Positions 1 through 11,050 of a DNA stretch of 64,000 nucleotides are shown in pieces. Every line of letters starts with the position of its first letter. The stretch's first letter is position 1. The translations under genes and the position numbers were made by a program. The notes beneath the pieces are model-generated. The model did not search any database, had not been told where the DNA came from, and saw nothing but the letters and a program-made list of their open reading frames with translations. The stretch comes from Trissonchulus latispiculum (taxonomy: Eukaryota; Nematoda; Enoplea; Enoplida; Ironidae), in assembly GCA_030248195.1 (NCBI GenBank), contig JASAND010030887.1, positions 17,426-81,425 of the forward strand, in the 5' to 3' direction.

Positions 1-679
1 ATTACATTGTTATGCAGAATTCCACACATTATCCATATACAAATTCAAGCTGTCGCTCCTACTCCACTCTTAACCTTATGTTACTATTTTATTATTATAG
101 TATTTTTTATTATTTTTCATTATTTTTCAAAGATACTGTCCTACTTTTTTGAAGCCTTTTAAAAATGTCTCTTGTGTTAAGTTTGTCCACGTGCTTGATT
201 TTGACATAAAGGTCTAATTTACATGACCAATAGCAGGTAAAAAACTAAACCAAATTTCGTTTAGTTTGTCTAACAAGGTTTGGATGTTGGTTACGTTTCC
301 AATTAGCAATTACAATCGCAACAAGAGCACTGCGTCTTAAACTGCGAACGATGCCCCCTTACATCAATACTAATACAATCAAACCTAATTATATAAGCGA
401 ATGTTTTTATTCCAATTGTTTTGCGACAACTGTTCACATATAAAAAGCTTCTACACCCTTCTCATAGACGTAACTTATAATGGATTAGGTATATCTAATA
501 AGTAGCCACCATATAACAAACTTAGACACCCAGATACGACACAGCTCAATTCCAACTTCCATTATGTGTAATTATATAATCTTCTTAAAACAAAGCCATT
601 GAAAATCCTTAAATGAAATTTTGATTGAAGACTTGAAATTGCACCGAAATTTAATGAAAAATTGCCATTTACCGTGTAA
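1..679. other. AT-rich non-coding stretch
   Basis: No reading frame with recognisable protein similarity, no splice-site-bounded exon and no clear repeat structure were found here. It is AT-rich with short T and A runs. It could be intergenic, or intronic sequence of the sulfotransferase-like gene whose 5' exons are not in view. Confidence 0.5.
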
Positions 680-832
680 AAAACCGGCCCGGCCCGCGGC
701 CCGCCACCGGCCCGCGGGCCGGTGGCGGGCCGGGCCAAGTGGGCCGGCCCGGGGCCGCAAATTTCCACGGGCCGAACGGCCCGACGTCGCAAAAACGGCC
801 CGAGCCCGCGGCCCGCCACCGGCCCGCGTCAC
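680..832. repeat. GC-rich GGCCCG repeat with perfect palindrome
   Basis: A block of almost pure G and C in an AT-rich background. Positions 697-732 form a perfect 36-bp palindrome centred on CCCGCGGG. A 25-bp segment at 692-716 recurs exactly at 804-828. The words GGCCCG and CGGGCC recur throughout. Open frames crossing this block are by-products of its composition. It looks like the core of a dispersed repeat rather than a promoter CpG island, because no exon follows within 900 bp. Confidence 0.75.
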
Positions 833-835
833 AAC

Positions 836-910
836 TCTACTTCTGGGGGGCCAGGCCCCCCGTTGCATTTTTCCTTGGACCCCCCTTTTCAAAATTCTGG
901 GTGCAATCCT
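836..910. repeat. Dispersed C/G-run repeat, copy 1
   Basis: C-rich tract with the word GGACCCCCCTTTTCAAAA followed by TTCTGGGTGCAATCCTG. The reverse complement of this arrangement (a CAGGATT-like word, TTTTGAA, then a G run and TCC) recurs at about 5790-5852, so this is one copy of an interspersed repeat. Confidence 0.5.
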
Positions 911-1770
911 GTCTTTCGGTACCATTTTGCCATGAATAAATCGCGCAGAAGGCCAAATTTTCAAACAATTTCCGGCATCGCCAAAACTTGTTACTCAATT
1001 TTTGTCTGTTCCAACACTAAACCTGTTCATATTTGAGATAAAATTAGCTTTCACAATGCATGCAAGAAAAATTTGCATTTTGCAAAAATGTAATGCAATA
1101 AAAATATTCTTTGCCCCTCAGACTTTTGCTGCCCCTTAAGAAGCCCTCCCAAAAATCCCTAGAATAAACCCAGATTCACTACCCATGGACTTCTCACGCT
1201 CTACGCAGCAATATTAATGTAGGAACGTTAAAGCTATTTTATTGCTGCCCATTGTCCCTCAGTAAATTCCTGTGGCGTTTCCTTTTAGTAGGCAAATTTT
1301 TATCTGTATTCAAATTCAACTTATCTCCATTCAGAAAAACTTGCAACCTCGAAACACTAAAAACGATAAATGAATTCGCTTGCTTATACTTGCGTATATG
1401 GAGGCCTAAACAGGTCCCTCCACTGTTCCAAGATCATTTGACTTTATTCATAAAGTCATTCGTTTCTGGCTGGGATACAACCAGGGGCGCCAGTCCTGGA
1501 GGTTGCTATTTGCCCATAGCTGGGGATCAGGTTTGCTATCAGTCAGAGCTTGTCCACATGCCGGTGGGTCGTGACTGAAATTCCAAGGGGCCTGACCTCC
1601 TCCTCGCCCGGAGTAGCTCTAGCCAGCCGAACTGTAACCACCTCCGGGTGAGCTTATACGTGATCTGGCAAATGAACTTGCTTAATTTTTTAATATTTAG
1701 TTTGAATTTTATTTGATATATATAATAGTTTAATTTACTGAATTCATTTCATTTCAAATTGTAATTTTAG
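911..1770. other. Non-coding stretch upstream of the first visible sulfotransferase exon
   Basis: No exon with protein similarity was recognised. The interval ends with a pyrimidine-poor but plausible acceptor, GTAATTTTAG, at 1761-1770. It is most likely an intron of the sulfotransferase-like gene. Confidence 0.4.
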
Positions 1771-4700
1771 CATTACTGCCATCTCGGAACCAGATGTCTT
1801 TTCATCACTGACTGTTCTGAAAGCTAAAGAACTTATTGAAGAGAAAGATTTGAAGGATCTTGTCAAGGGTTGTCTGTACTATTTTGGTTCTGCCATGAGA
1901 ACGGGTGAAACACTGGTGCTCAAGCCTAGGGGTGTTGATTCACTCCTGCTGCCAGAGATTTATTCAGTTATGCCAAGCGTCAAGCATATGTTTATTTATC
2001 GAAGGTATGTAGCAGTGTTGTTTTCGTCGTAATGTTTAATTTTGCTTAAGGGTTTAGCTTTTCGGAAACGATACAGTGTAGAAAACAGCCGCTTCGAAAA
2101 GACTGTCGGCTTTTCAAACTCTCAGCTTTTTGCTATTATTACAGAAACATTGAAAAGTCTGTGATTGATATGCTGAAAATGTTCGCCGTAGTTGGTGGAC
2201 GTTATGTTTGGAAATTGATGATTTGGTTTCCCGCCTTAGTTGGACGATTCATTGGCTTCCTTGAGTGAGTTTAGTCGATAATTATTTCAAGTGCGTCATA
2301 TCTGGTGGTAGTACCACTAACGGGTGTTTCAACGTGAATGAAGGGATCTCGACAAAATATTGGTGCACCTTGTTTGGTTGGCAGGCTATCTTTGCACAAA
2401 CTTTTTATGTCAACGAGCGCATAATTGGCTGGCTACCGCATGCGCAAATAATCAAACCTTTATTTAAGCTTTATATATATGATTTATTTGACTCCACAAT
2501 GTGATAGAACATAAAAAGGGCTTTAAAATAATGTGCATATGTCTTCCTGGGTTTACGTTTGTGGGTGGGGGGGTGGTGGTGGTTGGAGCCTGGAGGCCCC
2601 CCACTTTTTGGGTTCCCTCACTCTACCTCTTTCCCCTCCCCTACTCGGCCCTACGCCTGTGTTTTTTGCGAAAAAAACTGCGAAATTCCGCACTTTTTTG
2701 AAAATTCCGCAACTTTTTTTCGGAGCTCTGCGTAAAGTTCAGCAAAAATTTTTGGCCTTGAGTAGAAATTTTCAGTTGTCTCAGATGAAAATTGAACGTG
2801 TTTCAGATAATTTTTGTAGATAGTTTTCAAAAAATTTTTGCACCTTCGGCGCGTATATACGTAGACACCTTTCAGTCTTAGCCGACTTAGAATGCCAGTG
2901 ACAGCTATGCAATGAAATTCTTTTAGTGTTGAAAAATTTACCAAAACCATAATTTTAAACAATCTTAGCCGTTTAGCAGTTTGCTTATATTTTAGGATTT
3001 GACTGATTGCCGAAACTAAACTTTTGAGAATTTCCACTAAGGATTTTCCTCGGTTTTACAAAATTTTCTCAGCCCAGACCCCCACGTCTCTCTTCACTAT
3101 TAAGTTTATTTACATACTTGTAAAAACACACTTACACATGCTTCGACTTTCGAAATACATTTATAACTTGGTTAAATACTATGCGTTAAATGTTAAAAAT
3201 GTGTTTAAATACACCCAAATTACTAAAATTCATTAGTTATCTTTAAAAAATAAGAATTTAGCAATTTTTGCGAAATTCCGCAAAAAAATTAGGAGGACTG
3301 CGTAAAAGTTCGCAAAAACTTTCGACGAAAAAACACAGGCCCTACCCCCACTTGTTTGGGCTTCCCCCCTCACTCACTATCAGGTGGGCAGAAAATGCCA
3401 AATGTTTAAGGTTATCGTAAATGGTTTCTATCAAAAGTAACATATGGTATTACAAATGGCTGATTTACCTTGACCAGTTATAGACGTTATGTAAAGTAAG
3501 AACAGTTTATCCAAAAATTAAGTCTGTTGAGTTTAAAAGGTTGCTATTGTGTTGCTTGTGTGTATTATTTGACAGAAAACACTATGCAGTTCTTTGAACG
3601 CAATGTAAATTCCGAAAACCAAAGCAAACAATGAATAAAGATACAAAGTCTTTGTTTTTGACTTTCTCGTAACTGCCTCAACCAAACTTGACTAAATTTT
3701 GCAGATATGTTCCATTTATGCATACGCTCAGGCCGTTTTCTTGGTTTCTGGAAAAACACAATAGTAAGAAAGATATAAAATTTACAAGTTTTTGAAACAT
3801 GCTAGAAAAACGGAAAACTCATTTTTATGAAAAACTAAAAACTGCCTGAGTGTATATACACGCAAACTAAGCCTACACACCAAATTTCAGAATTCCATAA
3901 AGTATTGGAGGAGATATTTTAATTCAAAGCTTTTAATACATTTCCTCTTGTGTAGACAGCAAGCCGATCCCCTCAGTGTAGTAGGCCAGGTCTTGATGCA
4001 CAACATGATTGAGAACAATTGTGCCAAATTTCAAGCCGATTGATTAAGTTTTAGTTCACAATCTGTGCAAAGTCTACCCGGTAGTTGTACTACCACCTTA
4101 GTAAAAAACAGATTTCCTTTGCGGAAGGAATGTAGATATAAGCTAAATTGCGAACTGGCAATATCGTCTCTCCACTGCCCATCAACAAAACTCTAAGTAA
4201 AATTCTTTCAAAAAGTTTTTGCAGAGGATGTTTGACCCCCGCGTACTGGGTATATTTTAGGCGAAAAAAGTGGGGGAAGCCCCCCACTAGTGGGGGGGAG
4301 GTCGAAAAGTGGGGGGGGGAATAAAATAGTCTGAAAATGCTAAAAATACAGTAAAAATAGCTAGTTTTCTGCATATACTGTTCTATTTTAAAAAGTGCTC
4401 AAAAATTTGTTTTTTGAGTTTGAGTACACAAATAGGCGATTTTTGACCAACAAATTCCGGCGACGCCTGAAAAAATTTGAAAATTTTGACCAAAATCCTC
4501 AAAATGTGGCACTTTCTTTGCACCTTATACAAGTGGGGGGAACCTGAAAAGACGGGGGCGCCCCCCGCCCCCCCCCCCCAGTAAAGTAAACCCAGGCGTA
4601 ATTTTGTGTGTTGACCTTTGACCTTAGTAATAATACTGCGAACTGCGAAGTGCGAAGGAAAGCTAGCTTTGTTGTTTAGTAGATATAGTTTAATGTACCA

Positions 4701-5118
4701 TGATTTGATTAATATTTGCTTATTTGTATTCATTTTTAGGGTATTAGAACCATTCATTAGAAAATATCCAATTCGTAGCACTGCGGATGCGGCTTTCTTC
4801 ATGTACGCCCTGCCGCACAGGGAAGTCATGCGAGCCCAGATTCATGATGGAATTGATTTTTATCGGGTTGCCTACGAAGACTTGATGTCGAATCCGGAGA
4901 CGACTCTTCGAAAAGCCTTTGAATGGTTTCACTGTGATCCTGATGATTGTATTAAACTGGCTCTGATGGCTTTCAACAGGGACTCTCAGGAGGGGACGGG
5001 ATTGAGCGAATCTGCCCTGGCAAAGGTCGATGTTGGAATGAAGAAACTGTCAGCCCGTGATCGTAATCGATGCAATGTCATGTGCGATGTGATGGGAATC
5101 CCTCGTTTCTTTGAGTGA
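1771..5118 (+). CDS. Sulfotransferase-like protein, C-terminal part (three exons)
   Basis: Three exons, 1771-2004, 2145-2264 and 4740-5118, are joined by introns with GT and AG ends. The joins fall in CGA-AG/A and CTT-GA/G and keep one frame to a TGA at 5116-5118, giving about 243 residues. The first exon carries the stretch LVLKPRGVDSLLLPEI, then SVMPSVKHMFIYRR continuing RN into exon 2. This resembles the core of P-loop sulfotransferases, where a lysine-proline strand precedes a hydrophobic strand ending in Y-R-N/D near the 3'-phosphate region of PAPS. Exon 3 has FYRVAYEDLMSNPETTLRKA, matching the usual Y-E-D-L-x-x-N-P strand and helix. The N-terminal PAPS-binding P-loop exon is missing, so it lies left of this window or was lost. 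Substrate is unknown. The second intron (2,475 bp) holds repeats. No AATAAA signal is evident just after the stop. Confidence 0.75.
2655..3337. mobile_element. TIR element inside the sulfotransferase intron
   Basis: GCCTGTGTTTTTT at 2655-2667 is matched in inverted orientation at 3328-3340. Next to both ends is the same inverted motif GCGAAATTCCGCA with CTGCGTAAAG-like words. The 8-bp word GGCCCTAC is present on both sides (2647-2654 and 3338-3345) and could be a target-site duplication overlapping the TIR. There is no transposase frame inside, so this would be a non-autonomous element, possibly hAT-type by duplication length. Confidence 0.5.
4259..4590. repeat. Dispersed repeat, copy 1 of a pair
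   Basis: Begins with GGCGAAAAAAGTGGGGG and runs through alternating A/T-rich and G-run words to a C/G-rich end. The same order of words (ATATACTG, TTTTTGACCAA, CACCTTATA) recurs at 5433-5760 with many substitutions. It lies in the last intron of the sulfotransferase-like gene, just before the final exon. Confidence 0.65.
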
Positions 5119-5432
5119 ACTTACAGATTGTCCCGTAGGAATTGAATCGATTAAAAAGTGATACACTTAATTGACAACAATTTTTAGTCTCTCTGGATGT
5201 GTACTGATGTCGCACTGTTTCTATTGGGTTGCCGCTTTTTTCATAAAAAAGCAACCTTTAATTTGGGTATGTCTGTTATTATTCTCCGGATTCTTGTCCC
5301 CTCCTATCTCGATTGCCTATACCAATTTGGCTCAGATTTAGCATGTGGGTTAGGGATGAGCTAAAGTGCTTCCGGACACCTGAAGGCTCACTCCTGTTAG
5401 CTACTCGAAGGTACTCAACGGTGCTTTTTCTA
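5119..5432. other. 3' flank of the sulfotransferase-like gene
   Basis: Probably the 3' untranslated region and flank of the preceding gene. A run of A at about 5222-5260 and ATTAAA-like words are present, but no canonical polyadenylation hexamer stands out. No other gene is visible. Confidence 0.35.
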
Positions 5433-5760
5433 GGCGAAAAAAGTGGAGGTGGGGAAGTGGGGGGGCCCTCCACTAATGGGGAGGGGCGAAAAGTGGGGGA
5501 ATCCGAAGTTGTCTAAAATTGCCAAAAATGCAGTATATAAACGACCATTTTCTACATATACTGCTATAAACTATGCTAAAACGTGCTTAAAAATTGAGTA
5601 ATAAAATATACGATTTTTTGACCAAACAATTTCGACAAAGCTGGAAAATTTTTGGAAAATTTGATCAAAAATTCTTAAAATTCGGCATTTTCTGGGCACC
5701 TTATAGTGAGGAGAGGGGAAGCACAAAAAAGTGGGGGTGGGGCCGAGTGGGGAGGCCCAA
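5433..5760. repeat. Dispersed repeat, copy 2 of a pair
   Basis: Diverged second copy of the repeat at 4259-4590. It starts with GGCGAAAAAAGTGGAGG and keeps the same order of internal words, including TTTTTTGACCAAACAATTTC and GGGCACCTTATA. Both copies have the same orientation, 1.17 kb apart and on either side of the last sulfotransferase exon. Confidence 0.65.
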
Positions 5761-5767
5761 AAAGTTT

Positions 5768-5837
5768 GGGGGGGGGCACAGGCCCGCACCCAGGATTTTG
5801 AAGGGGGGGGCACAGGCCCGCACCCAGGATTTTGAAG
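5768..5837. repeat. Two-copy 34-bp tandem repeat with G runs
   Basis: The unit containing CACAGGCCCGCACCCAGG followed by ATTTTGAA and a long G run occurs twice with a 34-bp period. The G runs (7 to 10 G) make this prone to length error and to G-quadruplex formation. The frames across it encode low-complexity protein and are not credible genes. Confidence 0.75.
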
Positions 5838-7270
5838 GGGGGGGGGTCCAAGGTAAAACGTAGGGAGGGTCTGGGGGACGGAGCCCCCCAGAAGTTGAAG
5901 AATTTTTGCATTTTTGCCCAAAAAACAGTACATTGGACGTTTATTTCTTGTAAAAAGTGAATAATCTTTTTTAAACTTTTTTAAAATGAAACTTTTTTAA
6001 AAATAGCTGTTTTTGCCATAAAAAAGCAAAAATTTTCTATTTTGTCAACTCAAAAGGGGGGGTCTAGACCCCTTGAACCCCCCCCCTGGGTGCGGCCTTG
6101 GGGGCCCACTAAAATAGCCCAGGAGGCTCCATACGATGTTGCGTATGTTCAAAATTTGAAGTGACAGTAATTACCCAATATGGGTATCATTGGAAAGTCA
6201 AGTCAGTGTAAAGTCCCAAATGCGTTGTAGCGTGCAAAAGTAAATTTTGCAGCCCAAAGGAGGAAGATGATGGTGGCATCTCATTCAGTCAAATTAGCTT
6301 GTTTTGGCGATGCATTTCTACATTTCATTTGCTTCTGTCGTTGATATTTATTTATATATACATAGTATCATATATGTCAAATTTTTTACCAATTTATTTC
6401 GTGGAAACGCTATGGGAATGAGGCTGCAAAAGACGTAGTTGTTCGAATTTGTGCAAAAAGCAAAAAAGAACCGCGAAAAGGGAGTAATGTTTTGAAAATC
6501 GGTCCGGCCCAGCTGAAACGTAAACCATGCTAGAAATCTGGGGCAATCTTTGCAGTCAAAAGTTTTGGCGTTTGTCTCTTCCAAAACTTCGCTTTTATAT
6601 ATAATGTTCTGTTACCCCAGCCAACTCTTGGCTTAGCTAAAATTGCATAATCTTCTCAGTTGATGGTTACTCTTCGTTTTATTTATTGTAGCTGTGTCTG
6701 GTTGCTATTTATATTTATTGATGATTGTTGTTGTTGCTACCAGGTTTTTGTGTTATAGCTATTTTTCATGACGACTTTTCACTACAGTGTACGCGTACGC
6801 TTTAATGTCCCATATTATTATTATTATTACTAACCATGGTTGAACATGTTTGTCATTCTTCAGTAGCTGTTTGTTTGTAATCATGTTAGTTGTTATGGAT
6901 TCAGTAAACGACTTTAATGACTACAAGCTTTTTAGTTTGGTAAGTTGACGCTCCAGGTTGTAAATTGAAGTTCAGAAGAAATCCTTGGCACCTCTATTGC
7001 TAAAGGTAAAATTCGATCCAGGTTTCATGAAATTGCATGAGCCAATTTTTTCTTTGAACCTGGTTAGGAGTTGATTTAATAGAAGTTTTCTGTAGTGTTC
7101 ATCAAAATATCTGGTAGCAAGCTATTGAGACAGCGCATTTCATGCTTCTCTCCAACTTCGAACCATCATTAAGTTAAAAAGCCATCGTAAAATCAAAATG
7201 TATGTTAACATTTTCTCTAATGAATGAATGCAATGAAACTAATTTTAGTTTACCAAAAGATTTACAAAGT
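5838..7270. other. Non-coding stretch with G/C-run repeats
   Basis: Contains another G-run/C-run repeat fragment (6050-6110), AT-rich sequence and a short ATT microsatellite (about 6816-6830). No exon with recognisable similarity was found. Confidence 0.45.
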
Positions 7271-7800
7271 GGTTCATACTTATTTTGTTGATACTCCGTT
7301 TCCGTTTGTCCGTATTAATGGTGTCTATTTTCTGTTTTAAGACACTGTTTAAACTTGCTGTATTGCTGGACTGCTGTTTCTGTTTTCGAGTCACCTGACA
7401 CTTTCTGTTTATACAGATTGGCTACAGCAGTATGTTAGTTATAAATGTCATTCGACTCAAAAATCTTCAAAACTTCGAAATCAAGTTACCTTTGAAAGTA
7501 ATTTCATAATGTTATCAATATTTCACCTAATTAATGTCAAAACCATTCAAAAATCAAATAGAGACGTTTACTTAGCAAGCACGTTATAGTTCTGGTCGTT
7601 TCCCATTGGTTGTTGCATACGGACAAACGGAAAAAGTTTAACATTGTTCAAGTTCAAACGGACAACCCTTACGGACAAACGGACAACAGCAAAACAGGCA
7701 AGGTATGAATCAACCCTGGAAACGGACAACCAGCAAAACAGCAGTTATGTGAATCAACTTTTAAAACGGACAAACAGACAAACGGACAGAAGTATGAACC
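7271..7800. mobile_element. TIR element built on CGTTTGTCCG subrepeats
   Basis: The ends are inverted: GGTTCATACTT at 7271-7281 and AAGTATGAACC at 7790-7800. Just inside each end are several copies of CGTTTGTCCG or its complement CGGACAAACG. The motif CAGCAAAACAG also repeats in the right half. No coding sequence and no convincing target duplication. It is probably a non-autonomous DNA transposon. Confidence 0.5.
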
Positions 7801-8106
7801 GGGCTTAGACAAACTTTCCTCTGCCTCAGGTGATCGATACACGTTTCAGCTTTTGCTGCAGCTTGATATTAAGAGAAATTTCAAATGTTAATTTGAGTCA
7901 GCATTTTAGAACATGTTTTAAGAATTAGAAACGTTTTATTCTAAGGATAGAATGTAAATAGAAGATGGTGTTGCCAGGACGCCAGATAGCAGCAGCATTT
8001 TTAGAAAAAACTAAATTTTACAGAACCAGAAAATGTAAAAGTTGAGTACTTAGTTTCCTTCCTATTTTAAGCTGTATACTTCTTCGGCATCTGAGACGAA
8101 AGTCGA

Positions 8107-8147
8107 TCAAAGATCAAGTAACGAGTCGTTCAAAGATCAAGTAACGA
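8107..8147. repeat. Two-copy 23-bp tandem duplication
   Basis: TCAAAGATCAAGTAACGA is present at 8107-8124 and again at 8130-8147. It lies in non-coding sequence; nothing else marks it as functional. Confidence 0.7.
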
Positions 8148-8754
8148 ACCGTCTATAGAACTATGTAATGTTAGCCATCTTTGTGTAAACAAGCAGATGT
8201 ATGTATATTTCCTAGTTAAATACAACTAATATATATTTGTAATGAAAATGCTTTTCATTTTTGTCGTAATTGTGGATTTTGTTCAATAAAAGGTGTTTTG
8301 TATGTAACCAGCCTCACGAGTAAATAGGGAAAATTAAGGCCAAGTTTAGAGCTAAAATGTGCCCAGAAGAAAAGGGCTAGAATCGGCCAAAAATGCCAAA
8401 ATCAAGGGTCAAGGTCAAAAGTAGAATGAAACGTATCTTGTATGTGATTGCTGAACGATCTCTGGCCCCTGTTTGCCTTATATCCTGCTCCTAATGCCAG
8501 GTAACTGATGTAAATAACTAATTGTCAATGATTTGCCATGAAAACTGTATATTAGTAGCTGCCAAGCCAGAATTGCCCTGAAACCGGTCTTACGTTCATT
8601 AATTAGGGGTACAACTGTCTAGGTCATGATCTGTTCTCTGGGCCGTTATCGAGGCCACTGAACAGCCCGAAATCGCTTGTTCTCGACATGTCCGAAACAA
8701 GGGTTAAGAATTGTGCAGAATCGTTAAGAAAACTACGCTAACTCGCTTTTAGAG

Positions 8755-8975
8755 CTTAGAATCGAACCCTGACCTTCCCTAGGTACGGGAGGGCCTCCTC
8801 TAGAGGCCTCCCACCCCACCCGTTAGCGCCTTCCTCGCTTTTACGGAACAGAAAAGGAAAAGAAACGTAGAGTTTGTGGAAATGTTAAAGAACTGTCAGT
8901 CTCTGCGGATTCGAACCAGAAACCTAGTTTGCAGAGCAGAGGGTCGTTATAGAGACCCCCCTCTTCACCCCCGAC
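8755..8975 (-). other. Possible tRNA-derived (B-box-like) repeat fragments
   Basis: Read on the minus strand, two stretches carry sequences close to the internal B box of tRNA genes: CAGGGTTCGATTCTAAG near 8760-8776 and GGTTCGAATCC near 8910-8920. Neither folds into a full cloverleaf by eye. Degenerate SINE fragments are the simplest explanation. A GC-rich stem (GGGAGG with CCTCCC) lies between 8788 and 8813. Confidence 0.3.
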
Positions 8976-9283
8976 GCATAATTACTACATCAGTAATTAC
9001 AAAACAATAATAATCAGTGAATCTTCGCCTGAAACACTAGTAGTCATAGTTACTACATACGATTACAGTTAATTTTTAATCTCTTTAAATTTTCTTAAAA
9101 TCTGAAATATAAAAAGTATAAATTACAAAATATCCTAACTAATTCCTACGTATTAGTTTTGGTTTTACTTCATTTTAAAAGGGAGTTTTTAACTCCCCTT
9201 TTTGTCTTCCCTTTTTCTCCTTTTCTGGGCCTTCATGTCTTCCGACGCCCAGCTGTCTGGAGAGCGAACGGAGCTCCCAGACA

Positions 9284-9325
9284 CCTTACGTGAATGAATT
9301 CGTTCACACGTTCATTCACGTAAGG
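9284..9325. other. 15-bp stem hairpin
   Basis: CCTTACGTGAATGAA at 9284-9298 is perfectly inverted at 9311-9325 with a 12-base loop. A second short stem (GTCTGG with CCAGAC) lies just upstream. The role is unknown. It may be the end of a decayed inverted-repeat element or a transcribed hairpin. Confidence 0.6.
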
Positions 9326-9662
9326 TCCCCACGTGACTACAGAAGTAGTCACAGTTGGCCTCTCCAGCACTAGGCTGGAGGAAAGGCCTTGCACTGCTCT
9401 AACACACAGACGTTGCCTTTCGGATTTGTGGCCATTATTCTTAAGGGCCGTAAAAATCCCAAATCTCGCCACTTGAAGTGTGGCCCGAAAATATTTACTT
9501 TGGAGATTTATGGAATACTTTGGAGACGAAATCAACATCACCAAACGTCTTTGACACAATTGCTACAGGTTTAGGATTTCACCTTTGATGTTTTACCAAG
9601 ATAGTGTCTATATTGGGACCAGCAGCTGTTGAACATCTTCACATTTTTATCATTGCCTTCAT

Positions 9663-10034
9663 CAAGAGTACATAATATAAGAGTGTGCCACTAGGCACAC
9701 TCTATGTCACCAGAGCAAACGCTATGCTCTGTTCGCTAACGACCCACCCCCCCCCCCCGCAAATTAGACCTTTCACTTCGAAGAATTTTGTGCGCTATGT
9801 TTGTATTCTAAAGCTGGAAGCAGGCACAAAATTCGCGCGCGCCTCTTGTGTTTTCGAACCAGCACATAAACATAGAGTGAGTGAGCGTACCCCCGTTTCG
9901 ACTAGGTACTGATTTGTGGTGGGGTCACTAGGGTCTGATTTGCGGGGGGGGGGTGGGCCGTTAGCGAGCAGCATAGTTTTTGCTCTGATAACATAGAGTG
10001 TGCCTAGTGGCACACTCTTATATTGTGTACTCTG
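9663..10034. mobile_element. hAT-type MITE, copy 1 (372 bp)
   Basis: The ends are inverted repeats of about 26 bp (left CAAGAGTACATAATATAAGA, right the complement of CAGAGTACACAATATAAGA). They are flanked by a perfect 8-bp direct repeat, GCCTTCAT, at 9655-9662 and 10035-10042. An 8-bp duplication and CA(G/A)AG ends fit the hAT superfamily. Just inside each end is a 10-bp-stem hairpin, AGAGTGTGCC-ACTA-GGCACACTCT. The middle has poly-C/poly-G tracts. There is no transposase. A second copy with a different 8-bp duplication lies at 46,476-46,872. Confidence 0.85.
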
Positions 10035-10042
10035 GCCTTCAT

Positions 10043-10650
10043 GAGATAGAATATAGTCCATATCATTTCTTAGTTTGGCAGCTTGTTAACCACAGGTTTC
10101 CAGCTGTTATGGTACAAATTTCATTTTCCTGAAGCTTGTCATCTTCCTAACAGCGATTCAATCGCTCCTGCAATTGCTGGTATGAGAGCAAGCAGAAAGT
10201 TACCACCACTTTCTGGCTTTTTACTGGGCAAAATTTCTGGAGTGGAAGTCTGGGGGGCAAGCCCCCCAGGTCTGGGAGGGAACGGATTCCTGGTGGGAGA
10301 AACTTTGTTGAAAAAAAACTTGATAAAATACCTACGTTTTGCTGCTGAGCTAAACATTTAGCTGATTTTAACCTAAACATAAGTCTAAAATAGCAAACAA
10401 AGGCCTGAAAATCCGGCGAACCCAGAAAAGTTTTGAAAACTAGCCTCAAAACCTTATTTTTCTGTTACCTTTTGAAGTGTGGGAGGTCGGCAGGCCCTAA
10501 TTCTGGAAGAGGCGATTCTGGGTAATTGCGAGCCAAGTCTAGGGGCACAGATTTCTGGGGGACCCTCCCGCCCACCCCCGTGAAAGGAAAAGCCAGACTT
10601 TATATAATAAGCTTTTGCTGATGCGTTGACTACTCCTAAGATTAGTAATC
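10043..10650. other. Non-coding stretch with a G-run repeat
   Basis: Contains a CTGGGGGGCAAGCCCCCCAG inverted motif at about 10248-10268, of the same style as the G-run repeats near 5.8 kb. No gene recognised. Confidence 0.4.
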
Positions 10651-11050
10651 TTCCTTAGAACTACCCCATGACGACTTAGACGATCACATGAGCGAGTCGC
10701 CAGAGGTGTTGACAGATATTTTCACAAAGTGTAGCCATTATTACAACATCACTTGCATTATCTTACTGCAGAACTTGCTTTTCAAGAATTATCAGACTAT
10801 ACCAATGAACTCAAACATTATTGTCCCGATGAAAAATACTCGTGCTCGAAATAAAATGATCGAGTTCGAATCAGTCACTGCACTAGATAGGAACCTTCAG
10901 GCAACGGTAAATTTCTGATTGAAACTTTTGCAGAAGCTAATGAGTCAAGCCACAAATGAGCCCCATTGCTATTTACTGTCAGACATTAAACCGAAGGCAC
11001 ATGATCAAACTAGGGTTATAAGTGGCATTCTGCCAGCACAGTTTGCAGGA
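10651..11050 (+). pseudogene. Fragment of a Polinton/Maverick-type packaging ATPase
   Basis: The plus-strand frame reads DDLDDHMSESPEVLTDIFTK then YNITCIILLQNLLFK, followed by MNSNIIVPMKNTR and, after one in-frame TGA at 10916-10918, PHCYLLSDIKPKA. The order of an acidic Walker-B-like strand (LDDHM), a T-K/R-x-S/C-H-H/Y-x-N segment, a hydrophobic strand ending QNL, an asparagine-rich strand and a Y-L-L-x-D strand is what I know from the FtsK/HerA-type DNA-packaging ATPase carried by Polinton-like elements. The Walker A part upstream is absent or unreadable. The internal stop and missing N-terminus mark it as a relic. A DNA polymerase B relic of the same element class lies at 32.85 kb. The identification is from motif order only. 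Confidence 0.55.

Noticed and set aside
621..1036. Several overlapping 66-130-residue frames on both strands
   Set aside because: They cross the GGCCCG palindrome and encode Pro/Ala/Arg/Gly low-complexity sequence. Composition explains them.
5571..5933. 120-residue minus-strand frame rich in Pro and Gly
   Set aside because: It is the translation of the 34-bp tandem repeat and G runs.
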